Shown one piece after another: positions 1 to 9,548 of a DNA stretch of 64,000 nucleotides. The position numbers were made by a program, and so were the translations under genes. Numbering within the stretch: the first letter of the stretch is position 1; every line of letters starts with the position of its first letter. Below the pieces are notes generated by a model. The model worked only from the letters and a program-made list of their open reading frames with translations. It searched no databases and was not told the DNA's origin. Origin of the DNA: Blastococcus sp. CT_GayMR19 (GTDB taxonomy: Bacteria > Actinomycetota > Actinomycetes > Mycobacteriales > Geodermatophilaceae); the NCBI RefSeq assembly GCF_004570385.1, contig NZ_SPQL01000001.1, positions 62,001-126,000 on the forward strand, given 5' to 3'.

Positions 1-1
1 C

Positions 2-745
2 AGCGGCGCCCGCAAGAAGATCGCGCTGGTCGGCAAGGGCATCACCTTCGACAGCGGCGGCCTGTCGATCAAGCCGGCGCTGAAGATGGAGGACATGAAG
101 AGCGACATGGCCGGCGCCGCCGCCGTGATCGCCACCGTGTGCCTCGTCGCCCAGCTCGGCCTCCCGGTCGAGGTGACCGCGACCGTGCCGATCGCCGAGA
201 ACCTGCCGAGCGGCACCGCCTACCGGCCGGCCGACGTCGTGACCTTCCGGAACGGCAAGAAGGCCGAGATCACCAACACCGACGCCGAGGGGCGCGTGAT
301 CCTCGCCGACGCGCTCGCCCGCGCCGCGGAGGACCGTCCGGACGTGCTCCTGGAGACCTCCACCCTCACCGGGGCGCAGCTGGTCGCCCTCGGCACGCGC
401 ACCGCCGGGGTCATGGGCACCGACGACCTCCGGGACGCCGTCGTCGCGGCGGGTCGGCGGAGCGGCGAGGGCATGTGGCCCATGCCGCTGCCGGCCGAGC
501 TGCGCCGCGGCCTGGACTCCCCCATCGCCGACTTCGTGAACGCCAACGCCGACCGCATGGGCGGCATGCTGGTCGCCGGGCACTTCCTCGCCGAGTTCAT
601 CCCCGACGGGCTGCCGTGGGCGCACATCGACATCGCCGGGCCGAGCTACAACACCGGATCGGCGTGGGGCTGCACCCCCAAGGGCGGCACCGGCGTGCCG
701 GTCCGCACCCTCCTGGCCACGATCGAGGCCCTGATCGCCGACTGA
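2..745 (+). CDS. pepA: Leucyl aminopeptidase (M17), C-terminal part, cut by window start
   Basis: Cytosolic dimetal aminopeptidase of peptide turnover. The frame is open from base 2, so the N-terminus lies outside the window; 247 residues remain of a family usually near 500. The visible part starts just before the metal-binding lysine region ([15 protein letters not shown]). It contains the M17 signature NTDAEGR at about residues 90-96, followed by LADAL, and later the [13 protein letters not shown] stretch. The metal and active-site residues expected in this half are all visible. It ends shortly before a hairpin at 750-772 and faces a minus-strand gene. Assignment is firm; substrate preference cannot be read. 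Confidence 0.95.
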   Translation, partial: SGARKKIALVGKGITFDSGGLSIKPALKMEDMKSDMAGAAAVIATVCLVAQLGLPVEVTATVPIAENLPSGTAYRPADVVTFRNGKKAEITNTDAEGRVILADALARAAEDRPDVLLETSTLTGAQLVALGTRTAGVMGTDDLRDAVVAAGRRSGEGMWPMPLPAELRRGLDSPIADFVNANADRMGGMLVAGHFLAEFIPDGLPWAHIDIAGPSYNTGSAWGCTPKGGTGVPVRTLLATIEALIAD

Positions 746-749
746 TTCC

Positions 750-772
750 GGGACTTCCACGCGGAAAGTCCC
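750..772 (+). terminator. Hairpin just after pepA
   Basis: The arms gggacttcc and ggaaagtccc pair around acgc with one bulged A, five bases after the pepA stop. There is no T-run, so it is only a plausible actinobacterial-style terminator. Confidence 0.4.
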
Positions 773-800
773 GACGCGGGCCAGTCAGGATCCGCGCCGC

Positions 801-846
801 ATTGCGGGTGCTGTGCCGGCATTGCTCGTGCTGCAGCACCCGCAAT
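801..846. repeat. 13-bp perfect inverted repeat, likely bidirectional terminator
   Basis: Arms 801-813 (attgcgggtgctg) and 834-846 (cagcacccgcaat) are exact reverse complements 20 nt apart. They lie in the gap between the converging pepA and the minus-strand gene at 913-1266, where a two-way terminator is expected. Confidence 0.5.
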
Positions 847-912
847 GGTGGAAGAGCACGCGCAACCTGGGGGGGCGGCGCCGCAGCCGGCCCAGGAGGG
901 GTCCGCGCCGGG

Positions 913-1266
913 TCATTCCTCCTTCTGGCGGGCGCTCCAGTCACGCATCCGCTGCGGGTAGCCGGTGACCTGGGCGTCGTAGACCGGGATCGTCAGGTCG
1001 CGGGACAGCTTGCGGGCGACCTCGGGCCCGTCGATGCGCCGTCGGGTCCACTCGCCGTCGGCCGCGACGAGCACGATCGTGGTCTCGGTGACCGACGTCC
1101 GCGGTTCGACGTACCCCTCGACGCCGCGGCGGGAGGCGACGAACTGCTCGAGATGCGCCAGATCGGCCCGCTGGGAGCCACGGTCGAGCGTTCCCCGGCG
1201 GTCACCGCCGGCACGTCCTCCACCACCCGCGGAGCCCCGCCGGCGCAACCGGTCGAACAGTCCCAT
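913..1266 (-). CDS. Small conserved-looking hypothetical protein (117 aa)
   Basis: I do not recognise the family. The protein starts MGLFDRLRRRG, an amphipathic basic beginning, then a Gly/Arg-rich stretch. A compact alpha/beta-looking region follows with EPRTSVTETTIVLVAADGEW and a C-terminal DLTIPVYDAQVTGYPQRMRD, ending in a charged tail. The ATG at 1266 was chosen because gggag lies at ribosome-binding distance upstream. A far longer open frame continues upstream but runs antisense through lpdA and sucB and is not real. It is transcribed divergently from lpdA across 153 bp. No signal peptide or membrane segment is seen. Confidence 0.7.
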   Translation of the reverse strand: MGLFDRLRRRGSAGGGGRAGGDRRGTLDRGSQRADLAHLEQFVASRRGVEGYVEPRTSVTETTIVLVAADGEWTRRRIDGPEVARKLSRDLTIPVYDAQVTGYPQRMRDWSARQKEE

Positions 1267-1419
1267 GACCTGCTCCCGCCCTTCTGCGACCCCGGCCGGC
1301 CCGGCGTCGCTCGGTACGGCAACGGCGCCCCGGGCCAGCCCGTTCCCGGAGTGGCAGGATGACCTCCGGAACCCCGCCCGCGAGAGCGGGACGCCGACCA
1401 ACTGCATCGAGGAGCACCC

Positions 1420-2799
1420 GTGAGCGAATCCACCTCCCCCGCCGACCTGGTCATCCTCGGTGGTGGCTCCGGTGGCTACGCCGCAGCGTTCCGCGCGACC
1501 GAGCTCGGGCTCAACGTCGTCCTCATCGAGAAGGACAAGGTCGGGGGCACCTGCCTGCACCGCGGCTGCATCCCCACCAAGGCCCTGCTGCACGCCGGTG
1601 AGGTCGCCGACCTGGCCCGCGAGGGCGAGCAGTTCGGCGTGAAGACGTCCCTGGCCGGCATCGACATGGACGGCGTCAACGCCTACAAGGACGGCGTCGT
1701 CTCCAAGCTCTACAAGGGGCTGCAGGGCCTGATCAAGGCCCGCAAGATCACCTACGTCGAGGGCGAGGGTCGGCTGACGTCCCCCACGACGGTCGAGGTG
1801 AACGGACAGACCTACGAGGGCAAGCACATCCTGCTGGCCACCGGCTCCTACGCCCGCTCGCTGCCCGGCCTCGACATCGACGGCACGAAGGTCATCACCA
1901 GCGACCACGCGCTCAACCTCGACCGGGTGCCGGCCTCGGCGATCGTCCTCGGCGGCGGCGTGATCGGTTGCGAGTTCGCCAGCGCCTGGAAGTCCTTCGG
2001 CGTCGACGTCACCATCATCGAGGCGCTCCCCCACCTCGTCCCGCTGGAGGACGAGGCGTCGTCGAAGCTGCTCGAGCGCGCGTTCCGCCGTCGCAAGATC
2101 GGCTTCGAGCTGGGCAGCCGGTTCTCCGGCGTCCAGACCACCGAGAACGGCGTCAAGGTCTCCCTCGAGAACGGCAAGGAGTTCGAGGCCGAGCTGCTGC
2201 TCGTCGCCGTCGGTCGCGGGCCGGTCAGCCAGGGCCTCGGGTACGAGGAGGCCGGGCTGAACATGGACCGCGGCTTCGTCCTCGTCGACGAGCTCTGCCG
2301 CACCAACGTGCCCACGATCTCCGCCGTGGGCGACCTCATCCCGACCCTGCAGCTGGCCCACGTCGGCTTCGGCGAGGGCATCCTCGTCGCCGAGCGGGTG
2401 GCCGGCCTCAACCCCGCGCCCATCGACTACGCCGGCGTCCCCCGCATCACCTACTCCGACCCCGAGGTCGCCTCGGTCGGCCTCACCGAGCCCCAGGCCA
2501 AGGAGAAGTACGGCGAGGTCAAGACCCTCACCTACGACCTCGCCGGCAACGGCCGCAGCCAGATCCTCAAGACCACCGGCGCCGTGAAGCTCATCCAGGC
2601 CGTCGACGGCCCCGTCGTCGGGATCCACATGGTCGGCAGCCGCGTCGGCGAGCTCATCGCCGAGGCGCAGCTCATCTACAACTGGGAGGCCGAGGCCGAC
2701 GACGTCGCCAGCCTCATCCACCCGCACCCGACGCAGAGCGAGGCCCTCGGCGAGGCCCACCTGGCTCTCGCCGGCAAGCCCCTGCACGTGCACGGCTGA
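1420..2799 (+). CDS. lpdA: Dihydrolipoyl dehydrogenase (E3)
   Basis: FAD enzyme that reoxidises dihydrolipoyl groups of 2-oxoacid dehydrogenase complexes with NAD+. The 459 residues match the family length. The FAD site is VILGGGSGGYAAA (residues 11-23). The redox disulfide is Cys45/Cys50 in GGTCLHRGCIPTK. The NAD site IVLGGGVIGCEFAS follows, then the second FAD motif with AVGD, and near residue 434 the C-terminal His-Glu motif HPHPTQSEA. Translation begins at GTG 1420 with gaggag five bases upstream. It lies 51 bp before sucB in the same direction, so E3 and E2 are probably co-transcribed. There is nothing unusual in the active site. Confidence 0.97.
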   Translation: MSESTSPADLVILGGGSGGYAAAFRATELGLNVVLIEKDKVGGTCLHRGCIPTKALLHAGEVADLAREGEQFGVKTSLAGIDMDGVNAYKDGVVSKLYKGLQGLIKARKITYVEGEGRLTSPTTVEVNGQTYEGKHILLATGSYARSLPGLDIDGTKVITSDHALNLDRVPASAIVLGGGVIGCEFASAWKSFGVDVTIIEALPHLVPLEDEASSKLLERAFRRRKIGFELGSRFSGVQTTENGVKVSLENGKEFEAELLLVAVGRGPVSQGLGYEEAGLNMDRGFVLVDELCRTNVPTISAVGDLIPTLQLAHVGFGEGILVAERVAGLNPAPIDYAGVPRITYSDPEVASVGLTEPQAKEKYGEVKTLTYDLAGNGRSQILKTTGAVKLIQAVDGPVVGIHMVGSRVGELIAEAQLIYNWEAEADDVASLIHPHPTQSEALGEAHLALAGKPLHVHG

Positions 2800-2850
2800 C
2801 CCGTTCCGCTCCCCCCTCCCCCGCCCTCCGTCAGAAGGAGCACTGCCCCG

Positions 2851-4740
2851 ATGCCGACGTCCGTCACCATGCCCGCCCTGGGCGAGAGCGTCACCGAGGG
2901 CACGGTCACCCGATGGCTCAAGCAGGAGGGTGAGCAGGTCGAGGTCGACGAACCCCTCCTCGAGGTGTCGACCGACAAGGTCGACACCGAGATCCCGTCG
3001 CCCGCCGCCGGCGTGCTGACCAAGATCCTTGTCTCCGAGGACGAGACCGTGGAGGTCGGCGCCGAGCTGGCCGTCATCGGCGGGGACGGCGACGGCGGTG
3101 GTGGTGGCGCCCCCGCGTCCGCCGACGACGCCGACACCCCGCAGACGCCGGTCGACCAGGTGCAGGACGCCGCTCCCGCCCAGGAGGCCGAGCCTGCCCA
3201 GGAGCCGGCGCCTGCCGAGGAGCCGGCACCGGCCTCGGCTGACAGCGGCTCCGGTGGTGGCGGTGGCGGAGGTGGCGGCGAGGGCACCCCGGTGACCATG
3301 CCGGCGCTGGGCGAGAGCGTCACCGAGGGCACGGTCACGCGCTGGCTCAAGGCGGTCGGTGACGAGGTGGCGGCCGATGAGCCGCTGCTCGAGGTCTCCA
3401 CCGACAAGGTCGACACCGAGATCCCGTCGCCGGCTGCGGGCACGCTGCTGGAGATCACGGTCAACGAGGACGAGACCGTCGAGGTCGGCGCACAGCTGGC
3501 GATCATCGGCACCGGTGGTGGCGGCGCGGCCGCTCAGCCGGAGCAGCCGGATCAGGAGGCGGCACCCGAGGCTCCCGAGCCGAAGCAGGCGGCCCCCCAG
3601 CAGGAGGCCCCCCAGCAGGAGGCCCCCCAGCAGGAGGCCCCCCAGCAGGAGCAGCCGACGCCGCAGGCCCAGCCGGCGTCCGCCCAGCCGGGCGGCGACT
3701 ACGGCGCCAGCGGCGCCCTGCCCAGCAAGTCCCCCACCTCCGCACCCCCGCCCGCCGTGGCACCGCAGGGGGCACCGGCTCAGGCCTCCGGCGGCGACGG
3801 CGGCGGCAGCTACGTCACCCCGCTGGTGCGCCGGCTCGCCGCCGACCGAGGCGTGGACCTCAGCTCGGTCTCCGGCACCGGCGTGGGCGGCCGGATCCGC
3901 AAGCAGGACGTCCTGTCCGCAGCGGACAGGGCGGCCGCACCCGCCGCCGCTCCTGCCGCGGCAGCCGGTGGCGGGGTCCGGACACCGTCCCCGGCCGCCA
4001 CGCCGGACACGTCGGTTCGTGGCCGGACCGAGAAGATGTCGCGCCTGCGCACGGTCATCGCCCGCCGCATGGTGGAGTCGCTGCAGGTCTCGGCACAGCT
4101 GACCACCGTCGTGGAAGCCGATGTCACGCGGATCGCCAACCTGCGCCAGCAGGCGAAGAAGGACTTCGAGGCCCGGGAGGGCGTCAAGCTCTCCTTCCTG
4201 CCGTTCTTCTCCAAGGCTGCGGTCGAGGCGCTGAAGGCGCACCCGTCGGTGAACTCCTCGATCGACCAGGAGGCCGGCACGGTCACCTACCACGACACCG
4301 AGAACCTCGGGATCGCGGTGGACACCGAGCGGGGCCTGCTGGTGCCGGTGATCCATGACGCCGGGGACCTGAGCCTCGGCGGGATCGCCCGCAAGATCGC
4401 CGACCTGGCGGAGCGCACCCGCACGAACAAGATCACTCCGGACGAGCTGGGTGGTGGCACCTTCACGCTGACCAACACCGGCAGCCGGGGAGCCCTGTTC
4501 GACACGCCGATCATCAACCAGCCGCAGGTCGCGATCCTCGGCGTCGGGTCGGTGGTCAAGCGCCCCGTCGTCGTCCAGGACGACGAGCTCGGCGAGGTCA
4601 TCGCTGTCCGGTCGATGGTCTACCTGGCACTGACCTACGACCACCGCATCGTGGACGGCGCCGACGCGGCGCGGTTCCTCACCACCGTGCGCGAGCGGCT
4701 GGAGGCCGGTCAGTTCCACGGCGAGCTGGGTCTCGCCTGA
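2851..4740 (+). CDS. sucB: 2-oxoacid dehydrogenase E2, dihydrolipoamide acyltransferase with two lipoyl domains
   Basis: Core acyltransferase of a 2-oxoacid dehydrogenase complex; annotated as succinyltransferase by actinobacterial convention, though it may also serve pyruvate dehydrogenase. Two nearly identical lipoyl domains lie at about residues 3-77 and 148-222, each with the lipoylated Lys in [15 protein letters not shown]. Ala/Pro/Glu/Gln linkers follow, including a tandem repeat at 3601-3645. The E3-binding domain starts at [14 protein letters not shown], about residue 312. The catalytic domain ends with [14 protein letters not shown] (about 596-609), carrying the catalytic His and Asp. 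The start ATG is preceded by aaggag. It directly follows lpdA, its functional partner. Confidence 0.95.
   Translation: MPTSVTMPALGESVTEGTVTRWLKQEGEQVEVDEPLLEVSTDKVDTEIPSPAAGVLTKILVSEDETVEVGAELAVIGGDGDGGGGGAPASADDADTPQTPVDQVQDAAPAQEAEPAQEPAPAEEPAPASADSGSGGGGGGGGGEGTPVTMPALGESVTEGTVTRWLKAVGDEVAADEPLLEVSTDKVDTEIPSPAAGTLLEITVNEDETVEVGAQLAIIGTGGGGAAAQPEQPDQEAAPEAPEPKQAAPQQEAPQQEAPQQEAPQQEQPTPQAQPASAQPGGDYGASGALPSKSPTSAPPPAVAPQGAPAQASGGDGGGSYVTPLVRRLAADRGVDLSSVSGTGVGGRIRKQDVLSAADRAAAPAAAPAAAAGGGVRTPSPAATPDTSVRGRTEKMSRLRTVIARRMVESLQVSAQLTTVVEADVTRIANLRQQAKKDFEAREGVKLSFLPFFSKAAVEALKAHPSVNSSIDQEAGTVTYHDTENLGIAVDTERGLLVPVIHDAGDLSLGGIARKIADLAERTRTNKITPDELGGGTFTLTNTGSRGALFDTPIINQPQVAILGVGSVVKRPVVVQDDELGEVIAVRSMVYLALTYDHRIVDGADAARFLTTVRERLEAGQFHGELGLA
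3601..3645 (+). repeat. Three perfect 15-bp tandem repeats in the sucB linker
   Basis: The unit caggaggccccccag occurs three times in a row, with partial units on both sides. It encodes a repeated Gln-Glu-Ala-Pro-Gln peptide in the flexible linker after the second lipoyl domain. The unit length is a multiple of three, so copy number can vary without breaking the frame. Confidence 0.9.
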
Positions 4741-4748
4741 CCTCCGGC

Positions 4749-4782
4749 GATCAGGGCCCCGGCAGCGTCCGGGGCCCTGATC
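4749..4782 (+). terminator. Strong hairpin terminator after sucB
   Basis: A 14-bp perfect stem (gatcagggccccgg with its complement) closes a 6-nt loop, nine bases after the sucB stop. No long T-run follows. Its position suggests it ends the lpdA-sucB transcript. Confidence 0.7.
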
Positions 4783-4840
4783 ACGGCCGTGCTCTTCCCG
4801 CGTCCGGCGGGCGGAGCTGCACCAGCGGGAGGCACAGCAC

Positions 4841-5749
4841 ATGAAGGTGGCCATTTCCGGCGCCTCGGGTCTCATCGGGAACGCCCTCGTCGCGGCGTTG
4901 CGCGCCGACGGCCACGAGGTGCTCAAGCTCGTGCGCCGCACTCCGCGCACCGCTGACGAGCACCGCTGGGATCCCCGGCACCGCCGGATCGACCCGGCTC
5001 TCCTCGCCGACGTCGATGCCGTGGTCAACCTGGCCGGTGAGCCGATCCGCCCGCGGCCGTGGACGAGCGCCTACAAGCAGCGCCTGCTGACCAGCCGCCT
5101 CGACGCCACGAGCACCCTCAGCGAGGCCCTGGCCGGCGTGGCGGCCGGGGATCCCGACCGGCGCCGGGTGCTGCTGTCGGCGTCCGCCGTCGGCTACTAC
5201 GGGGACACCGGGGACCGGCCGGTCGACGAGACCGCACCGCCCGGTAGCGATTTCCTGGCCGGGCTGTGCGCCCGCTGGGAGGCTGCCACCGCGCCCGCCG
5301 CGGAGGCCGGCGTACGGGTGGCGCTGCTGCGGACCGGTCTGGTGATCGGGCGCGGCGCGATGCTGATGCAGATACTCGGTCTGGTGTTCCGGGCAGGACT
5401 GGGCGGCCGGCTGGGATCGGGCCGGCAGTACTGGCCGTGGATCAGCCTGCGGGACGAGGTCGACGCGATCCGCTTCCTGCTGACGTCGGACCTCTCCGGT
5501 CCCGTGAACCTGACCGCCCCCGGCCCCGTCACCAACGCCGAGTTCACGCGGGAGCTGGGCCGGGTGGTCCGCCGTCCCACGGTGCTGCCCGTGCCGGCAT
5601 TCGTGCTGTCGGCGGTGCTCGGCGAGTTCGCCCGGTCCAGCGTGCTGGGGGGCCAGCGGGCCTCCTCGGCGAAGCTGACGGGGGCGGGGTTCACGTTCAC
5701 CCACACGCGGCTGGACCAGGCGCTGCGGACGGCGCTCGCCCGACGCTGA
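4841..5749 (+). CDS. TIGR01777-family NAD-dependent epimerase/dehydratase-like protein
   Basis: Extended short-chain dehydrogenase-like protein (302 aa) of the YfcH/SulA-type family, whose physiological substrate is unknown. The Rossmann motif is at the extreme N-terminus (ISGASGLIGNALVAAL, residues 5-20). The family signature NLAGEPI and the active-site-like SASAVGYYGDTGD follow. The C-terminal DUF1731-like part is seen in VPAFVLSAVLGEFA. Start ATG 4841 has gggagg upstream. It comes after the sucB terminator, so probably has its own promoter, and converges on the kinase gene with a 12-bp gap. Confidence 0.88.
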   Translation: MKVAISGASGLIGNALVAALRADGHEVLKLVRRTPRTADEHRWDPRHRRIDPALLADVDAVVNLAGEPIRPRPWTSAYKQRLLTSRLDATSTLSEALAGVAAGDPDRRRVLLSASAVGYYGDTGDRPVDETAPPGSDFLAGLCARWEAATAPAAEAGVRVALLRTGLVIGRGAMLMQILGLVFRAGLGGRLGSGRQYWPWISLRDEVDAIRFLLTSDLSGPVNLTAPGPVTNAEFTRELGRVVRRPTVLPVPAFVLSAVLGEFARSSVLGGQRASSAKLTGAGFTFTHTRLDQALRTALARR

Positions 5750-5761
5750 CCGCAGGCCCGC

Positions 5762-7408
5762 TCAGCCCACTCGTTCCGCGCTCTCGATCCGCCACCCCTC
5801 CGGCGTGCGGAGCAGGGCCATGCGCACGGCCGTCTGGGGCCGCCCCGGCTCGGTCCGCAGCGCGGGCGCCTCTCCCGATCCGGCCGCGACGACCTCGTAC
5901 TCCGGGCGGCGGTCCACCAGGTCCAGCAGGGCGCGGTCGTCGGTTACGCTCACCCCGGTCACCTCGACGACGGCCGGGGCGAACCCGCGCAGCGTCTCCC
6001 CGGCGGCTGCCAGGGCCCGGACGTGCGCCTCGTCGGCCGCCCGGAGCGGACTCCCCGGCGCGTAGACGCCGCCGAGCAGCTCGGGGGTGCCGGCGCCGAA
6101 GCACTGCGCCCGGCGCCCGTAGAGCTCCTCGACCAGCAGCTGCCAGGCCGCCGGCGTGCCGGGCGCCTCCTGCCGGTCCGCGAGCCCGGTCCCGGCGGTA
6201 GGGCCTCCGGTCGGAGCGCTCCCTGCCGGAGCTTCTCCCGTCCGGGTCGCGGCGGTGGGCGCCGCGGACGTCGCGGCTGCCAGGGACGCGCCACCCCGCC
6301 CGGCGGTCTCCGCCGTGTCCGTCCAGCGCAGGCCCAGCCAGACCGCGCCGGTCATCGCGGCCAGCACCAGTGCCCCCGCCACGGCCCTGCCGGTCCCGCG
6401 GCGCAGCCACTCCCGGACGCGGGCCCACCGCATGCCCCGCTCCCCCGCAGGCGGGACGACGGCGGGTCGGGTGCGGGGCCGGCGCCCCGGCACCTGGTGG
6501 GTCAGTTCGGTGCGCGGTCCGCGGCCGGTGCGGCCCAGTTCCGCGTCCGGAACGCCGACCATCGGCAGGCGCACCGGATCCGGCCGGCAGGCGTGCCGGA
6601 GGTCCAGCGCGAACGCGGCCGCCGAGCCGCGATGGTGCGGGTCGGGGGCGAGGCCCCGGGCGATGACCTCGAGCAGTGCGGGCGGCGCCCCCGGCGCCAG
6701 CTCGGTCAGGTCGGGCAGCAGGCCCGTCGCGGCGACCTCGAGGGTGTCCCCCGGAGTGGCGGCGTTCCAGGGGGCGATGCCGGTGAGCGCGTGGAAGGCC
6801 GCGGCCGCCACGCCGAAGACGTCCGACGCGGCGCCGGGGGCACCCCCGCGGGCCACGGTGGGGTCGACGTAGGCCGGGGTGACCTCCCCCGCCGCCGCCT
6901 CGCCGAGCACCCGGGCGACGCCGAGGTCGGTCAGGACCGGACGGCCCTCGGCCGTGAAGACGATGTTGCCCGGCGACAGGTCACCGTGGACGACGCCGTT
7001 CTCGTGGGCGTGGGCCAGCGCCGCCGCCACGGGCGCGATGGCGGTGACGACCTCACCGGGGCGGAGCCGACCCCGGCGGGCGAGCAGGGCCGCGAGACTT
7101 CCGCCGGCCAGCAGCTCGAGGACCAGCACCACCCGAGGGGCTCCGCCGCGCCGCGGCTGGTGGACCACCTCGAGGAGCCGGACCAGGTGCGGATGGTCGA
7201 GCTCCCCGAGCAGGGCCGCCTCCCGGCCCTGCCGCTCCGGGTCCCCCGCCACCAGGACCTTGACGGCGACCGGAGTGCCGCCCCGGCGCGGCACGGCGCG
7301 CCAGACCTCGCCCGATCCGCCCCGCCCGAGCAGCTCCTCCAGGGTGTAGCCGGGGACGACCGGGGGCTCGTCGGGCGCCGGTTCCCCCAGGGGCACAGCA
7401 ACGGACAT
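5762..7408 (-). CDS. Membrane serine/threonine protein kinase (PknB-like)
   Basis: Predicted 548-residue receptor-type kinase. The Gly-loop GRGGSGEVW is at residues 28-36, the ATP-anchoring Lys is Lys50, the catalytic loop is HGDLSPGN (141-148) and the metal motif is DLG (161-163). The usual HRD Arg is Gly, so this is a non-RD kinase that may not need activation-loop phosphorylation. After about 330 residues comes a single membrane segment (AVAGALVLAAMTGAVWLGL). An Ala/Thr/Gly-rich outer linker and a roughly 130-residue extracytoplasmic domain of unknown type follow; it ends in a LLRTPEGWRIESAERV strand region. The start was set at ATG 7408, seven bases behind a TACGGT box; an upstream in-frame start would add 16 unlikely residues. 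Confidence 0.9.
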   Translation of the reverse strand: MSVAVPLGEPAPDEPPVVPGYTLEELLGRGGSGEVWRAVPRRGGTPVAVKVLVAGDPERQGREAALLGELDHPHLVRLLEVVHQPRRGGAPRVVLVLELLAGGSLAALLARRGRLRPGEVVTAIAPVAAALAHAHENGVVHGDLSPGNIVFTAEGRPVLTDLGVARVLGEAAAGEVTPAYVDPTVARGGAPGAASDVFGVAAAAFHALTGIAPWNAATPGDTLEVAATGLLPDLTELAPGAPPALLEVIARGLAPDPHHRGSAAAFALDLRHACRPDPVRLPMVGVPDAELGRTGRGPRTELTHQVPGRRPRTRPAVVPPAGERGMRWARVREWLRRGTGRAVAGALVLAAMTGAVWLGLRWTDTAETAGRGGASLAAATSAAPTAATRTGEAPAGSAPTGGPTAGTGLADRQEAPGTPAAWQLLVEELYGRRAQCFGAGTPELLGGVYAPGSPLRAADEAHVRALAAAGETLRGFAPAVVEVTGVSVTDDRALLDLVDRRPEYEVVAAGSGEAPALRTEPGRPQTAVRMALLRTPEGWRIESAERVG

Positions 7409-7415
7409 GTCGGCG

Positions 7416-7421
7416 ACCGTA
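7416..7421 (-). promoter_or_regulatory. -10 box for a leaderless kinase transcript
   Basis: TACGGT read on the minus strand ends seven bases before the kinase ATG, the spacing expected when transcription starts at the start codon. Confidence 0.5.
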
Positions 7422-7514
7422 GGATGATCGGCCCGATGGCCGTGCCGGCTGTCCACAGGCCCGCGGCCGCTCCACCGACCGCCCCCGCCGCGGTTGGCCG
7501 CCTGCCGCAGCGGC

Positions 7515-7520
7515 TACGTT
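7515..7520 (+). promoter_or_regulatory. -10 box for a leaderless oxidoreductase transcript
   Basis: TACGTT ends six bases before the ATG at 7527, which has no ribosome-binding site. With the kinase box it makes a compact divergent promoter region of 118 bp. Confidence 0.5.
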
Positions 7521-7526
7521 CCGACG

Positions 7527-8792
7527 ATGTCGTTGCCGGCGCACGCGGAGGTCCTGGTCGTCGGGGCCGGACTGGCCGGTCTGTCCGCTGCCACGCGCCT
7601 CGCCGCTGCCGGCTGCGACGTCCACGTCCTCGAGGCCGGCAGCTCCGCCGGTGGTCGGCTCGCGACCGAGCGGGTCGACGGGTTCGTCGTCGACCGCGGG
7701 TTCCAGGTGCTCAACACCGGCTACCCCCGAGCCGCCGACCTCGACCTGGACGCACTCGGCCTGGGGTGGTTCGAGCGGGGTGCGGTGGTGCGGGTGGACG
7801 GCCGGGCCCACCGGGTGGTCGACCCCAGGCGGCGCCCCGCCTCCGTGCTCGGCTCCCTGAGGGCGCCGGTCGGCTCGCTGCGCGAGAAGGCCGCCCTCGC
7901 CGCGTTCTCGCTCCGGGCCGGCTACACCCCCGTCGACCGGCTGCTCGCCGCTCCGGAACTCACCGCCGAGTCGGCTCTGCGGCACGCCGGCGTCGGGGAC
8001 ACGGCCCTGGAGCGCTTCTTCCGCCCGTTCCTGGCCGGCGTCCTGCTGGAGGACGACCTGGTCACCTCCAGCCACTACCTGGACCTGCTGTGGCGCTCCT
8101 TCGTGCGCGGGGCGATCGGCCTGCCCGCCGGCGGCATGCAGGCGGTCGGCAGGCAGCTCGCCGACCGGCTCGATCCGGAGCGGCTGCATCTCGGCACCCT
8201 GGTGCACGCGGTCGCCCCGGGCTCGGTGGACGTCGACGGCCGCACGGTGCACGCCGACGCCGTCGTCGTCGCCACCGATCCCTCGTCCGCGGACCGGCTG
8301 CTCCCCGGCCTGGGAGCCGCCGCGCCGCGGCAGGTCACCACCCACTTCCACGTCCTGCCCGCCTCCCCCTGGGCGATGCCGCTCATCGTGCTGGGGCAAC
8401 CGGGAGGCCGGCTGGTCAACAGCGCCGTGGTGTCCGACGCCCAGCCGGCGTACAGCCCCGACGGCCGGGCGCTGGTGGCGAGCTCCACGCTGCTCCCCAC
8501 GAGTGAGCGGGACGTCCGGGCCGAGATCGCGGCCGCGCACGGCGTCGGCCCCGCCGAACTGCTGCACCTCACCACGGTCACCGTCACCGGCGCCCAGCCG
8601 GCCGCACTGCCTCCGCTGCAGCTGCGCCGGCCGGTCGAGCTGGGCGAGGGCCTGTACGTGTGCGGCGACCACCGCGACACCCCCTCCATCCAGGGCGCGA
8701 TGGCCAGCGGCGCCCGCGCGGGGCGGGCGGTGCTGCGCGCGCTCCGCCCCTCCGGGAGCCCCTCCGACCGCCCCGCCCGAGGAGCCGCCTGA
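7527..8792 (+). CDS. FAD-dependent amine-oxidase/phytoene-desaturase-like oxidoreductase
   Basis: Flavoprotein of 421 residues in the NAD(P)/FAD superfamily (protoporphyrinogen oxidase/phytoene desaturase-like). The dinucleotide-binding motif VVGAGLAGLSAATRL lies near residues 10-24, followed by GGRL. The C-terminal FAD motif is YVCGDHRDTPSIQGAMASG. These match the common actinobacterial FAD-dependent oxidoreductase group with no established substrate. ATG 7527 was chosen over an upstream TTG because the Rossmann strand then begins about eight residues in and a -10 box sits just upstream. The stop overlaps the next start by one base (TGATG), so the peptidase gene is translationally coupled. 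Confidence 0.88.
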   Translation: MSLPAHAEVLVVGAGLAGLSAATRLAAAGCDVHVLEAGSSAGGRLATERVDGFVVDRGFQVLNTGYPRAADLDLDALGLGWFERGAVVRVDGRAHRVVDPRRRPASVLGSLRAPVGSLREKAALAAFSLRAGYTPVDRLLAAPELTAESALRHAGVGDTALERFFRPFLAGVLLEDDLVTSSHYLDLLWRSFVRGAIGLPAGGMQAVGRQLADRLDPERLHLGTLVHAVAPGSVDVDGRTVHADAVVVATDPSSADRLLPGLGAAAPRQVTTHFHVLPASPWAMPLIVLGQPGGRLVNSAVVSDAQPAYSPDGRALVASSTLLPTSERDVRAEIAAAHGVGPAELLHLTTVTVTGAQPAALPPLQLRRPVELGEGLYVCGDHRDTPSIQGAMASGARAGRAVLRALRPSGSPSDRPARGAA

Positions 8793-9538
8793 TGCCCGCG
8801 TCCGAGCCCACGATCCTGGCCACCAGCATGGGGTTCGCCGGCCGCAACCGCGGTCCCTACGACTGGCGCCCCGGACCGGTCTTCGACCTGGCCTTCGAGC
8901 TCGCCGAGGCGCCCGACCGGCCCCGTCTCTGCTACCTCGGCACCGCCACGGGCGATGACCCGGCGCGGGTCGCCGGCGTGTACGGGGCGTTCGCCGGCAG
9001 CGCGGTCCAGGTGAGCCACCTGAGCCTGTTCACGATGCCGACGGTGCCGGACGCCCGGGCCCACCTGCTCGCGCAGGACGTGATCTGGGTGGGCGGGGGC
9101 AGCGTGGCCAACCTGCTGGCCGTCTGGCGGGTGCACGGCCTGGACGAGGTGTTCGCCGAGTGCTGGCGGGCGGGCGTCGTGCTGGCCGGGGTCTCCGCCG
9201 GCTCGCTGTGCTGGCATGTCGGCGGAACGACCGACTCCTTCGGTCCCGCCCTGCGCCCCGTCACCAACGGGCTCGGCCTCATCCCCACGTCGAACGGCGT
9301 CCACTACGACTCCGAGGAGCAGCGCCGCCCGCTGTACCACCGGCTGGTGGCCGACGGCACGCTCCCCGGCGGTCACGCCACCGACGACGGCGTCGGGCTG
9401 CTGTACCGCGGCACCGAGCTCGCCGAGGCCGTCTCGGACCGGCCGGACGTCGCTGCCTACCGGGTTGAGCGCGGTCCCGACGGGGCAGCGGTCGAGACCC
9501 GCATCGAGCCGCGGCGGCTCCCCGACCCGCGCGCCTAG
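8792..9538 (+). CDS. Peptidase S51 family protein (dipeptidase E/cyanophycinase-like)
   Basis: Cytosolic serine peptidase fold of 248 residues. The nucleophile elbow is [11 protein letters not shown] with Ser135, and the preceding turn [13 protein letters not shown] is typical of S51. Family members cleave Asp-X dipeptides or cyanophycin; the substrate here is not determinable. It begins at the ATG overlapping the previous stop and ends at a TAG that is also part of the lipB promoter box. The closest relatives are probably the Xaa-Asp dipeptidase-like actinobacterial proteins rather than true cyanophycinase, because the protein is short. Confidence 0.85.
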   Translation: MPASEPTILATSMGFAGRNRGPYDWRPGPVFDLAFELAEAPDRPRLCYLGTATGDDPARVAGVYGAFAGSAVQVSHLSLFTMPTVPDARAHLLAQDVIWVGGGSVANLLAVWRVHGLDEVFAECWRAGVVLAGVSAGSLCWHVGGTTDSFGPALRPVTNGLGLIPTSNGVHYDSEEQRRPLYHRLVADGTLPGGHATDDGVGLLYRGTELAEAVSDRPDVAAYRVERGPDGAAVETRIEPRRLPDPRA

Positions 9539-9541
9539 GCT
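9536..9541 (+). promoter_or_regulatory. -10 box of lipB, overlapping the upstream stop codon
   Basis: TAGGCT begins with the TAG stop of the peptidase gene and ends seven bases before the lipB GTG. This is the leaderless spacing. Confidence 0.55.
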
Positions 9542-9548
9542 AGGCGTC

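Noticed and set aside
913-5028. 1371-residue minus-strand open frame
   Set aside because: Runs antisense through lpdA and sucB with low-complexity Gly/Leu/Asp repeats; only its last 117 codons (913-1266) look like a gene.
9216-9548. Longer N-terminus for LipB
   Set aside because: It would overlap the peptidase gene in another frame; family length and the -10 box support GTG 9549.
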